Below are positions 1 to 11,920 of a stretch of 64,000 bases of DNA, one piece after another. A program made the translations under genes and the position numbers. The notes beneath the pieces were generated by a model, which worked only from the letters and a program-made list of their open reading frames with translations, was not told the DNA's origin and did no database searches. Each line of letters starts with the position of its first letter. The stretch's first letter is position 1. The DNA comes from Condylostoma magnum. Taxonomy: Eukaryota > Ciliophora > Heterotrichea > Heterotrichida > Condylostomatidae. The stretch spans positions 29,709 through 93,708 of the forward strand of contig CAKKTI010000033.1 in assembly GCA_920105805.1 (NCBI GenBank). The letters run 5' to 3'.

Positions 1-127
1 TCTATCCTTTCAAACACTTAAGTACTTCTGTTTTTCCTGTCCATCAGCTTTAATTTTGGAACATTTCACATACTTTTATGAAATCAACTCCTGATATTAA
101 TACGTCTACTATTTCCTGTATATCCAT
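1..127 (-). CDS. N-terminal fragment of an unrecognised protein
   Basis: The gene begins at an ATG on the minus strand (bases 125-127) and runs off the left edge, so only about 42 residues are visible. It starts MDIQEIVDVLISGVDFIK and goes on to a stretch with one internal TAA and one TGA read as Gln and Trp. The composition (balanced acidic and hydrophobic residues) differs from the AT-rich spacer to its right, which is the main reason to call it coding. It is divergent from NDK with a 139-nt gap that probably holds both promoters. The family cannot be judged from so short a piece. Confidence 0.5.
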
Positions 128-266
128 TTTTCTATAGTAATAAAGTCATATATATAAAAATAATCATAAATACACTCCTTCTATTTATCAAATTACAACA
201 ATACACATAAAACAATTAAATCTAACAATACATATAAAATTACATCTCCTTCCCTCAAACTAATAA

Positions 267-725
267 ATGGCAGACATCCAAAACACCTTCATCATGGTTA
301 AACCTGACGGCGTACAGAGAAAACTAGTAGGCGAAATAATAAGACGCTTTGAGAACCGTGGCTTAAAGCTTAGAGGACTCAAGATGCTAAAAGCTGACGA
401 AGGTTTACTAGGAGAACACTATGCCGAACATAATGGAAGACCCTTTTTCTAAAGTTTACTTAATTATGTAGGATCAGGTCCCGTAGTAGCTATGGTCTGG
501 GAAGGCAGCAGAGCCATTGAGGTAGGCAGATCTTTAGTTGGAGCAACCAGACCATGGGAGTCTAACCCTGGAACCATCCGTGGTGATTTTTGCTTGGATG
601 TTGGAAGAAATCTCATACATGGATCCGATGCACCAGAATCAGCTGCAAGAGAAATTGGACTCTGGTTCAAACCTGAAGAATTAGTCAGCTGGGATGATCA
701 CAGCAATACATGGATCTATGAGTGA
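267..725 (+). CDS. Nucleoside diphosphate kinase (NM23/NDPK)
   Basis: This enzyme transfers the gamma phosphate between nucleoside triphosphates and diphosphates through a phosphohistidine; it is cytosolic and, in ciliated cells, also axonemal. The 152-residue product has the full family length. Seen directly: the start [12 protein letters not shown], the loop [17 protein letters not shown], and the active-site NLIHGSD with His118, followed by a C-terminus ending WIYE exactly where other NDPKs end. A TAA at 450-452 falls in HNGRPFF-Q-SLLNY, where the family has a sense residue, so it must be read as Gln. The TGA at 723-725 lies at the expected end and is taken as the stop, although a TAG two codons on is possible. 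No intron. Confidence in the function is very high. Confidence 0.97.
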
Positions 726-908
726 TTTTAGATTAGTTACGTGTTAGATGGAAACGTGTATTGATAAAATGTGTTTTTTATATATAAGAGTATTGGTGGA
801 AAGTTGGGTAAAGTGTTGAAGTGGAAGAATGTTAGATAAATACTGTAGTAATTGGCCTCAACTAGTTATATAAAGTACACACCTAGCTATGTAATAAAAC
901 CATTTTAT

Positions 909-1520
909 ATGTCTGTTTTCTCTAATGCTGATAAAAGTCCTAGAAAGTATGGAATCTTCGGTCACTCTGCCCTTGCACTTACTCGCTCATCTATAAGTTA
1001 CACATTTCAGAGAGAAATGCGATTTAAAAAACGACCAAAGGAATAATCTCCACATAAATTTTATTATCCTAGATCATCGTTATCTAAAAGAGCTACTGGA
1101 ATGGGATTAGGAAAGAGATACGAGTTCAAAGGTAAAGAGGGACCTAGAAGTGAATGATATGAAACTTTCTACAATCTTCCTCCTACGTCTGCGGCTTTTG
1201 GGAGGTAAACTAGCAAGAGATTCATGGATAAAAGTAACGACAGTCCTGGGCCTGGGGCGTATGAAATCACTGCGTAGATAAGACTGAAAAAACGTTGCAA
1301 AACTCCTAGTTTTCATATAAAGAGAAAATTATCAGTGAGTAAAACCAATGAATCTATCTTGTAGAAAAGAAGAGCTGAATCTAAGTAAAGGAGCAGTATT
1401 AAGAAGAGAAGTAAATTAGTAGCTGATAAAATTAAAGAGCTTTCGTAGGGATTGGAATAAGGATTCAAATATTCTCCGATCAAATTTGAGGATTATAAGC
1501 AAATTAAGTATAGTAAATAA
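909..1520 (+). CDS. PG-rich repeat (STPGR/ODF3-like) axonemal-type protein
   Basis: A basic protein of about 203 residues with spaced proline-glycine motifs. The clearest is SPGPGAYEI near residue 110, the hallmark of sperm-tail PG-rich (SHIPPO/ODF3) proteins, which bind inside or along ciliary microtubules. Another weaker copy is SPRKYGIFG close to the N-terminus. One internal TGA (read as Trp) and several TAA/TAG (Gln) are present. The start chosen is the ATG at 909, since no ATG lies upstream in frame; an open reading frame does continue upstream without Met. The stop is taken as the TAA-TAA pair at 1518-1523, where composition turns AT-rich; the frame stays open to a TGA at 1632-1634, so a longer form is possible. 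Function is inferred from the motif only. Confidence 0.65.
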
Positions 1521-1808
1521 TAAGTTATAAAAGAATTAAGCACTTACTTTTATGTGAATCCATATAGTTTAAGATTGCATGGAATTTAATACTAATTTAT
1601 TTCTTTAAAAGGATTACAAGTTTAAAATCTCTGAATAAGTTTAATTGTGTAAGATTACTTACTATACTGTAATAATCCATTGAAATTTCCTACTTCTAAC
1701 TACAAGCTTCATTTATCTAAATACAAAAGCCTAACATAATCAAAACACTACTTACAAAACTCATTAAATACTTCAAATCACTACCCTAAATCAGTTTAAT
1801 ATTAAAAA

Positions 1809-3179
1809 ATGCAACTTTTAAAAGATAAGCTGATTCCAAAACTGCGTTTCTAAAGTGTTCCGAAATAACGAGCAATGTATCATTCAATGTAAGACAATCC
1901 ATATCTGTAACAACTAAAAACAACAAGAAAAATACGTAGAAAGAAAAGGGCAAGGAGTAATTTCAGAGTAAGAATAAATACATAATCTCCTAGAGCTAAC
2001 CTTAAATCAAAAATAAGCACAAGGGCCAGTTCAAATACTAACTCATTCCAAACGAATGAATCAATTTTCCGGTAAGTCAGGTAAAGCCCGTAGGGAAACA
2101 GGTATAAGGACCCTCACCAGCCTATCATAATGAGACGAGTAGAAAAACAGAATCCTTATACACAAAATAATCAATTGAATGAGTCCTTGAATGAATACTA
2201 TAAACAGCAACTAGATGCTCCGAATAGTTGAAAACTTAACTTACTGCCAAAAATACGCCCAAGAAACTTTAATACGAAGTTTAGAAAGTCTGTTTAAATA
2301 AAAGAAGGAGCATTTGAGGAGTTTTCAATACCTACACCGCTAGCAAAGGATAAGGAATTAGAAGAGGTTGCTCCTTTGCTGTGTGACAGTCCTAAAAATA
2401 GGTAGACTCCTATTTTTGATTTAGACAAAGTGTAAAGTAGATTATAAGAATTTAGTAAAATGGAAAGTTTGAAGGAAGCCCCCATTTCTATAAAGAAAAG
2501 AGGGGAGAAGAGAAAAATAAGTAAAGGAGTATTGAAAAACTATATACATAACCTTTAGGTTTAGTAGTAATATAAGGCAAAGTTAAGGGAGGTTTTAGGA
2601 GATTAAGATTGTTATATAAATGACGAGGAAATGAAATAGTTAATAGAAGAAATTGATGAATTAGTTACTGAACTATCAAGTGAACAATTTATGTAAGGTT
2701 TACAAGATATTTCAATACAAAATGTAAGCTAATCTCATAAAAGTGAATAATTCAGTCAGCCACATAGCCTTGATATACTATTTGACAATAATGAGGTCTC
2801 AACTTACTATACAAATGACACTTAAATTGTAAAAATAACGAATGATATAGATAAAGTCATTCAAGAATGTAAATAAACCCCTTTGTAATACTAATATGAA
2901 ACTCCTACAAAGCTATAAAGGCCTAAAAGTGTAGGTAGGCCTCTTGTACATAATAGATACAACACATAACTAACACTTTAAAGTAACAGGAAAAACCAAT
3001 TATCACTCTTTAAAATAAGAAACTTCCCTACAAAAGCCCAAGAAAAGTCCAGAATAGTATCTAAAATCCGCACAATGACAAATAGGAAAAAATACCCCCC
3101 TAAAGTTAGATCACTTAGTACTCAAAGACCCCTAACATCTAAAAACAACATAAAACAACTAATAAGAAAGCTTAACTGA
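1809..3179 (+). CDS. Unrecognised basic/hydrophilic protein
   Basis: A continuous frame of 456 residues ending at TGA 3177-3179. The N-terminal third is strongly basic and rich in Lys, Arg and Gln. The middle is mixed charge with probable short coiled-coil (around residues 260-330), and the C-terminus is basic again and rich in Ser, Pro and Thr. One internal TGA near residue 142 reads as Trp. No enzyme motif, membrane segment or signal peptide was seen. It is convergent with glutamate dehydrogenase, whose probable stop lies only about 20 nt beyond this one, which supports the chosen end. I do not recognise the family; a cytoskeletal or scaffold role would be a guess. Confidence 0.6.
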
Positions 3180-3200
3180 CTTAATTTCCACAAAACTTTA

Positions 3201-4664
3201 CTAAATACCAATATTCCCTCCCATAGTGCTTTCATTGATTCTGTTCAACGCATTAATATAAGCGGCAATTCTTAAATTAACTCCGACTTCCTACGAGGTT
3301 TTCTTAGTATCTGACACAGCTTCACACATAACATCCTCCAGTCCGCTATAAACCAAATCTAACTCATCAGCGCCCTATGTCTCAACATCAGCCATCTCAC
3401 TCATGTCCCCTAATTCCTGTACATACCCCATCAATCTCTTACGGGTTACTGACTCCCATCTCTTAGTAAGCATTCCAGGTCTTATATGTCCTAAATTCTT
3501 GACATACTCAAAATATGAAACTGTAACTCCTCCGGAGTTAGTAAGCAAATCAGGCAATACCAGTATATTTTTAGCCTCTAAGACCTCCTCACCTCTAGGA
3601 GTAGTTGGACCATTTGCCCCCTCTGCTACTATTTTACATTAAAAGTTTATAGCATTTGTACCAGTTATAGATCGCTCCACAGCAGCAGGTATTAAAATAT
3701 CACATGGTTACTTAAATACGTGTTACCCATCTGTAAAAAACTCACCCTCTCTACATCCCTCAATCGATCCATTTTTCAGCAGGTAGTTTTTAACCTTATC
3801 AACTGACATACCCTACGGGTTAAATAAACCACCTCCCCTCTCGATAACTCCCAGTAGCTTTCCTCCATCTTTCTCCAGAAACTTAGATGCCCAAAATCCT
3901 ACATTTCCAAAACCTTAAACAACGAAACTTTTGTCTCTTGTACCAGTTGGAAGATTCACTTTTTTCATATAAAACTCATCGTTTACAAACTCTCTTATAG
4001 CAAAATACACTCCAAGTCCAGTTGATTCAGTTCTGCCTGAAATTCCTCCTAGGTTTATAGGTTTTCCAGTAACACACGCCGGCGCATGTATATTTTATGG
4101 AGTGTGAAACCTATAAGCGTCCATCATATACGCCATTTCCACCTCTCCCGTTCCTAGGTCAGGCCCAGGCACATCAGTGGCTGGGTTTAAAAATCCCTTC
4201 TTAGACAACTCCACTGCGTACCGTCTAGTAAGTCTTTCTAGCTCCCCAGGACTCAAACTCTTAGGATCCACTGCTATACCACCTTTCCCACCTCCAAAAG
4301 GTAAATTAACACATGAGCACTTAAGAGTCATCAAGAACGCCAGCGCTGAAACCTCATCTAAATCGATGTCTGTAGAGAATCTAGTACCACCTTTGCAGGG
4401 TAGTTTGTGACGAGAGTGCTGCACTCTGTATGCCTTGTAGTATTATATACTGCCATCGTCCCTTCTTAGAGGGATGTTCATTCTTAGGGCTGCATCAGGA
4501 GCTCGGATTAGTTCTAGGACTTCAGGCTCTATGTCAACAAATTAGCGTGCTTTTTCGAAGAATATGTGAGTCATTTCTAGGAAGTTAGGCTCTTAGTCTG
4601 CTGATTGAGAGAAAAAGCGAGGACTGATGTGACGCATTCCAAAAATTGAAAGTCTTGTAAGCAT
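3201..4664 (-). CDS. Glutamate dehydrogenase, mitochondrial
   Basis: Catalyses reversible oxidative deamination of glutamate to 2-oxoglutarate with NAD(P). The 487-residue product begins with an amphipathic, Arg-rich, acid-free N-terminus ([12 protein letters not shown]...) typical of a mitochondrial presequence. The glutamate-binding motif [10 protein letters not shown] follows, then PFGGGKGG, the catalytic-Asp segment [12 protein letters not shown], and the dinucleotide fold FVVQGFGNVG. The C-terminal [12 protein letters not shown] matches the family's last helix. About ten residues later comes TAG-TAA (bases 3203 to 3198), which is where GDH normally ends, so TAG is taken as the stop. Read through as Gln, the frame would run to a TGA at 3111-3113 and overlap the neighbouring gene. 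No intron seen. Divergent from kinesin-13 across 261 nt. Confidence 0.95.
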
Positions 4665-4925
4665 TTTTATTATAGCCACTATTTTTAGAGATGTTGAAAA
4701 TTATGTGACTTTTATTGAGTGGGATAGCTGAGTAGTATCGGGTGTAAATAGTAAATTTTGTATATACTTCTTGTGGTTTTGTATTATTCCCTACACAACT
4801 CCACAAAAAATAACAAATATGACTCAACACAGTCTATCTCTGCAGAGCCTATTCTCTTTCATACACAAAATATACAAAGAAATTACCAGTACTTAAAACC
4901 TCCATTTTTCAAAACAAAAATTTAA
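4665..4925. promoter_or_regulatory. Divergent intergenic spacer (GDH / kinesin-13)
   Basis: A 261-nt AT-rich spacer between two divergently transcribed genes. It must contain both promoters, but no recognisable element was identified. Its length is almost the same as the other divergent spacers here (45349-45604, 256 nt; 50313-50574, 262 nt). Confidence 0.4.
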
Positions 4926-6356
<1,431 letters not shown>

Positions 6357-6845
6357 GTAATATATCAATTAAATATGTATTATGGAGTTATTGTAGAAGC
6401 TTAAATAGTCCAATGCTATCTTTTTCATTTATTAGATATTCTGTAGTGTTATTTGTTCATTACTAAAGTATTATGTAATTTATTTTTAAAATAATCTAAT
6501 AGCAACTGTATAATTTGATTATATAGAGAGGTGCAAAATAATATGAAAATTGTTTAAAACTTGTATATTTGGTGAATTTATAGGCCTAAATAATATAGAT
6601 AAATAATTAACTATGGACTAATATGTCAAACAGCAATGCTCAAATTAGAAATTATAGTTACTCCTCACTACATAGCATGTATAAATCAAATATTAAAGAT
6701 ACTCTGATGATCAATATAAAACATCTTTAAATTTTCTAAAGGTAAAATCTTCTATTATGTCTACAACTTCCATACTAAATAATACCTAATACTTATTTAA
6801 CACCCTCAATTATCTTTTAGCAATATTCTAATAAAATTCTTAATA
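6357..6845. other. AT-rich intergenic spacer
   Basis: 489 nt between the kinesin-13 stop and the kinase start. Translations on either strand give only low-complexity Ile/Asn/Tyr/Lys-rich sequence with no recognisable motif. I see no RNA gene or repeat in it. Confidence 0.5.
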
Positions 6846-8558
6846 ATGGGTACTATTTGCTGCTAAAAATAAAAGGTATCAATTTAATTGACACCAGGAT
6901 ATGCTTTAGAAATATCAAAAATTTCTAGTGCTACAAAACTTGACAGTAAGTATAAAACAGACATTCTAAAGCATTTCTAATTTTTAAGAGTTTGCGGATT
7001 TGGTCAATTTGGCATAGTTAGAGAGGCAACAAGAGTAAATAAAAGCAACAATGCAATACTGAACCAAAACTACGCGATAAAATCAGTTTTAAAAGAAAAA
7101 CTTATAGAAAAAGTGCATATGCTGAAACATGAAATAGATGCATTAAGAAATGTAGATCATCCGAACATAGTAAGACTTTATGAAATATACGAAGACAGTA
7201 AATACATTCATTTTGTAATGGATTTGTGTAAGGGGGGAGACTTAATGGATCGTATTTTGATTAATGGCCCGTTAAGTGAAAAGAAAGCTGCTGAGTATAT
7301 GCAGAAATTATTATCAGCAGTAAACCATTTACATAATCTTAAATTTTGTCATAGGGATCTAAAGCCCGAAAACTTTTTATTAAGCTCGAAACAATTAGAC
7401 GCTGAAATAAAAATAGTTGATTTTGGTATGGCTGTAAAGTTTATGGATAATAATATTTAATCCTATGTAGGAACACCTTATTACTTTGCTCCCGAGGTAA
7501 TCAAAGGGAATTATGGAAAATAGTGCGATGTATGATCCTTAGGAGTCACTTTGTATGTGATTTTATCAGGAACTTAGCCATTCGAAAGTAAGGATATGGG
7601 GCATTTAATACAGCAGATATTAGGATGTAAATATAACTTTAATAACTAAGCAATTTGGTCTAATATAAGCTAAGAGGCATAAGATCTCATAAGCAGAATG
7701 CTTGTTATAAAACCTACTAAAAGAATAAGTATAAAGGATGCATTGAAGCATCCTTGATTCTAAATCACGTAGAATGAGTAACGAGTTAAAATAAGTAGGA
7801 ATATTGTTGATAATTTACTAAAAGTAAAGGCAAGTAGTAAACTTAGGCAGGAATTTTTAAAAGTTGCGGTTAGAAATCTGAATGAGCAAGAAATTAGAGA
7901 TTTAACTGATATTTTCCACTTATTAGATACTAAAAACTCAGGTGTAATAAGAGCTTAATCGATTATTGAAGCTTTGAATTAATCTGGATTAGAAATAGCA
8001 TCTAATGAAATGTAAAAAATCATGCATAAAATGAACTATATAAATTTCGGGAAAATAAGCTATACTGACTTCTTAGCCTTAGTAATGGATACTAAGCAAA
8101 TTGACGAGGAGTAATTATTCTGAGCTGCTTTTACCCAATTTGACTATGATTAAGATGGCCTGATCTCATTAGAAGACCTTTAATTTGCAATAGAAAAAGC
8201 TGGCGGATACATATCTAAAGACGACTTCAATTAAATTGTATAAGAATTCAGCCTATAAAGTACAGACAAAATGTCCTTTGATTAGTTTAAAGATTTAATG
8301 GTTTGTTTTTCTGAAAAGAATTCACCTAATTATAGCTTAACATCATCTACAGGGACAACAAGACGATTATCTATAAGAAAGATTACTTTAAGGAGATAGA
8401 CTATTCTATCTAGAAAGCGTACAAAAGGTAGCAACACATAAGTAAATAATATTTATTATGAGAATGATTTGCAAATAAACGGTAGAGTACATGATAAGTA
8501 TAGAAGACATAGTTCAATAGAATTAAATAAGCAAGGTTTATAAAGTTCAAATAATTAA
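6846..8558 (+). CDS. Calcium-dependent protein kinase (CDPK), N-acylated
   Basis: A Ser/Thr kinase with a C-terminal calmodulin-like domain, activated by calcium. It begins MGTICC, a consensus for N-myristoylation of Gly2 plus palmitoylated Cys, so it is probably membrane-bound. Kinase motifs: GFGQFGIV loop, AIKSV Lys, CHRDLKPEN catalytic loop, VDFG, then DVWSLG, whose Trp is TGA (7533-7535), and KHPWF, whose Trp is TGA (7755-7757). At least four EF-hand-like helices follow; the best loop is DYDQDGLISLED. A basic, Ser-rich tail ends near TAA-TAA at 8556-8561. There is no in-frame TGA before 8820, so the stop must be TAA or TAG unless the gene overlaps its convergent neighbour. Length is about 570 residues; no intron needed. 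Confidence 0.93.
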
Positions 8559-8562
8559 TAAT

Positions 8563-10183
8563 CTAATAACTAATCTGCTTAATTATTTCCAAAATAGACT
8601 CAATTTGTTCTTATGAGTATCTTTCTTCTATATTATCAATAATCAAATAAAGTATAACTAGTTCCTATGGTAAATGATTAGCTATTTGTAGTAGTTCATC
8701 CTTTGTTAATTAATACAGCTTTAGTTATTCTGTTAGTTAGGTAAGCTAATCACGTCTTATGTTTCTAATAGGAGTTCTGTTTAAGTAGTGAGTTAACTGT
8801 TCTTCAAATTTGATTTATATTTCTGACTCCTATGTTGAATTATTGCTTCTATACCTTTTATTTGTGCGTAGGCATTACAACACTTCGTAATTTGTAAGTA
8901 AATTCTTCTCTAGACTATATAAAAGTTACATTTCCATTTTAAGTTTAACTATTTAAGTATATAGCTGCTTCCTCTCTATATTGTTCGGACTCTTCTAGAA
9001 TCTAGTAGATCAGGCTCACATATGTCTAAAATTTATCAATTAAAGCATCTTGTAAGTCTTCCGGCAACTTATTCGCCAATTCCTCGAATTACTGTGCTAT
9101 TATATCAAAATCTTCGTATGATATGTTATAAGAAGGGTTGGGGAGCTTTTAAATAAATTCTTAAACAAAATCTGTATCATCAGTCTTAATCATATAGTCA
9201 AGTAAAGATTAAACATAAATTTAGCATTATTCTTGACTCACTTCTATGTCAAAAACACTTATACCATTTGCCACGCACTTTTTTATGATCTCAGATCCTA
9301 TTTCCTTACTTTATACAAACCTTAAAAACTACTAGGCTTAGTCCAGATTATCCTGTATAAACTTAACTACCTTTTCAATTTCTTCCTCATCGTTATATAG
9401 CATCATTGCAGTATATCAAGAGTCGTGCAGGAACTCAGGAAGTTCATTCTTTTGTTTAGATTATATTATATCAAAGCAAACCTCGGCGTCTCTGGCTATT
9501 TCTAATAAAAGCAAGCTTATTTGTTTATCTATTACACTATTAGATTGCTTTACTCCTTTCCAGCATGGTTTTATAGCAGTTTGGCAAATTTCAATTAACT
9601 TTGAGCTTTGCTTAGACCTTATAGCCAAGTTATTCCATATGTAAAAGATTATGTTGTACAGCTTATCTACAATTTCATCTGGGAAAGGTCCTGTGAGATT
9701 TTCTAGAAATTTAAACATATACTTGAAGTTAATAATTCTGTATTGGTAAAGCAAAAAGGCGTCATCTATTAGATTGAAGACATCGATGTGAGTGAAAAAA
9801 TTGTGCTTTAAGGGATTTAGGATGTTTGTAAGTAATTCTTCAGAGTAAATGACTCGGTATAACCCTTAACCTTAGCTATTTAACTTAATCCATTGAGTGT
9901 TTTCTACAAGCTGGTATTCCTACTGTTGCTAGTCTAAATCTAATGCACTTTTTTCCTATTAGTTGCTCTCATAATCTATTTATAAGGTCCAAACTGTAGC
10001 TTCATTAGAAATCTTTCTTGCTATTTGTACAGATTCTTGAGTTATTCTAAAAGAGCTGTTGGGAAGTTTTTCGATTAGTACAATTGGATAGTCTTCTATG
10101 CCTTCCCACAACTCTTAGATTTAGCTTATCATATTTATTACTAAATTGCATCTTATGCATTAAGTTATTAGAAACAATTACAT
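8563..10183 (-). CDS. M1 aminopeptidase homologue lacking the catalytic domain
   Basis: About 530 residues that match only the C-terminal part of M1 (puromycin-sensitive/ERAP-type) aminopeptidases. These include the small beta-sandwich entry (LWEGIEDYPIV) and then WIKLNSQGQGLYRVIY and LIDDAFLLYQY of the ERAP1-like helical domain, continuing as helical repeats. The GAMEN and HEXXH zinc-peptidase motifs would lie upstream, but the frame reaches the start region of the next gene within 60 nt, so they are absent. The frame shifts by one around 8905-8929, where a GT...AG intron of 22 or 25 nt fits (GT at 8929); a 15-nt frame-neutral intron also begins there. The stop is taken as TAG 8563-8565, only a few bases from the convergent kinase. 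It is either a non-catalytic paralogue, a split gene or a remnant; I cannot tell which. Confidence 0.72.
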
Positions 10184-10244
10184 ACTAACTCCCTAATAAT
10201 ACACAGCCTAATCCTCTTGTTTGCTTACCAGTACTTTTATAATA

Positions 10245-11024
10245 ATGCAGAAAAAGTTAGACCTAAATGCTGAAAGCCCAGACTTCCCTGAATACTTTTA
10301 ATCTTAATTCACAAGTATATAAAAGTATCCAACAAACAAAAAAGCTATCAAACCCCTAAACTACAAAACACCCTTAAAGCAAGCAGTTTCTATTGAATCC
10401 CCTGCAAACTTCAAACTGAACGGAATTTAAGTACTTGATTAATTCTAAAAGAACAAAATAGTAAGTGAAAGAGTAGAAGATCAACGATTATTTCACAGTG
10501 CTTTAAAAACCCGTAAAGAATTTGATTGCCCATCCTTTAACTTTTCTCATCTATCAATTGACCACTGTAAAGATACAGACTAAGCTAGACTAGGTGAGAG
10601 TTTTGGAATTGAATAAGGAATAACAACTCCGTTCAAGCTATAAAGCGACTATTACAAACATTTCAACTAAAAGAACAGTTCTCCCAATAGATTCAACAGG
10701 AGACGAGGAATGTTTACCTTTATTAGCAATTCTCCAAACCTGAAGCGATTTGACTCTAAGATATTTTAAAAGCTCCAAAGCAAATACAGCAAAAGTTCAA
10801 TTCAGTCACTTTCCCCAGTACGACCTTAGCGGCCTGCACCTATTAGACCTTAGGTGAAAAACAGGCTAAGTAGGTCAGTTTGCTTCAAATCTCCAGCAGC
10901 CTTACAAAATGCTTTAATTACTAGCTTTGAGTAGAAAATGAACCAGGATTTAAGAAGCTGCTTGGGGAGTACCACTCAAGATATATATAATACTTCATAT
11001 CGTAAACTTAAAAAATTAACTTAA
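10245..11024 (+). CDS. Unrecognised basic Ser/Pro-rich protein
   Basis: A 259-residue frame beginning at ATG 10245, hydrophilic and basic, with several Phe-containing short motifs and Ser-Pro pairs (SNSPNLKRFDSK, SLSPVRPQRP). No domain or membrane segment was recognised. It ends at TAA 11022-11024. The next reading frame (coiled coil, starting ATG 11030) lies in a different phase only 5 nt away, so the two may be one gene joined by an unseen short intron or frameshift. The Ser-Pro and Gln content suggests a cytoskeletal or regulatory protein, but that is only a composition argument. Confidence 0.5.
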
Positions 11025-11029
11025 AAACT

Positions 11030-11911
11030 ATGAAAAATCGTCGTGAGATTTCAACACGTTACTAATGGTAGGCTATATACAGAAGGAGAAACTTAGTGTA
11101 GAGCACAACCCCGGGGGATCTAGAGATTTTCAGTCCTAATGTCTCTAACTACTTATAACAGGGTAGAAATAGGTCAAGATAAAGTCCTGATTACACAATA
11201 AATGTAAGTTTTAACTAGTCTGTGAGAGGGATGAGTCTTGATAGGAAAAATGAATCACTGAATGGACGTTTGGAATTTGCTAAGGCAAATTTTAAGCAAT
11301 TGTAAGATAAGTATAACAATTTGTAAAATCAGATAGAGGAAAGAGTGTAAGATGCAAATTTAGTCACTCTTGGGTCCTCGAGTACAGTTTTGATGAGCAG
11401 AGACACTGACTAGGATCCGACTAAGCAATCCTTAGCAGTAGAAATTGAGGATTTAACAGAGATGTTGGCTGGATCTACCAACTAAATCGACTTTCTGCTA
11501 AAAGATATCGATAAAATAGTACAAAATCACGACAAGCTCATTAGAACTATAAACCACTAAAATTACCTAGACCAACTTCACGACCATACAAAAGATGTAA
11601 AGATAAATCTATTATAAGAAACTGTATAGAAAAAGGCTAATCAACTCAAAGCTGCTAAATAAGAGTTTAAATAATACTAATAAGACAGTAACGAGACTCT
11701 AAGGAAAAAACGGTAATTAGAGTAAATTAACCAAGACTTAGACGAAGAAATAAAACAACTTTCTAGGGACACAAAAGACTAGGAAATTATAAAACAGGCG
11801 GAGTTATAGTGTTAGATTATAATGACTTAATAAATGCTACAGCACAGCCAGAAGAAAGTATCAAGATATGAGAACTTTATACAGCAGCATATCAAGGAAA
11901 AGAACTCGTAA
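11030..11911 (+). CDS. Coiled-coil protein
   Basis: A 293-residue frame whose first 90 residues are basic and disordered (LVQSTTPGDLEIFSPNVSNY) and whose remainder is a long heptad-rich coiled coil (ESLNGRLEFAKANFKQLQDK and onward). It ends KEKNS followed by three consecutive TAA codons, 11909-11917, a strong cue for termination in this genome. The next gene starts at 11921 in the same phase. The upstream gene is only 5 nt away, so this may be the C-terminal part of a single larger protein. No enzyme motif. A structural, perhaps cytoskeletal, role is inferred from the coiled coil. Confidence 0.55.
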
Positions 11912-11920
11912 TAATAAAAA

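Noticed and set aside
3111-3200. GDH C-terminal extension by reading TAG-TAA as Gln-Gln to a TGA at 3111
   Set aside because: The family ends at this point, the extension is not GDH-like, and it would overlap the convergent gene's coding end.
4177-4410. Plus-strand frame opposite GDH
   Set aside because: Antisense shadow of the strongly conserved GDH coding strand.
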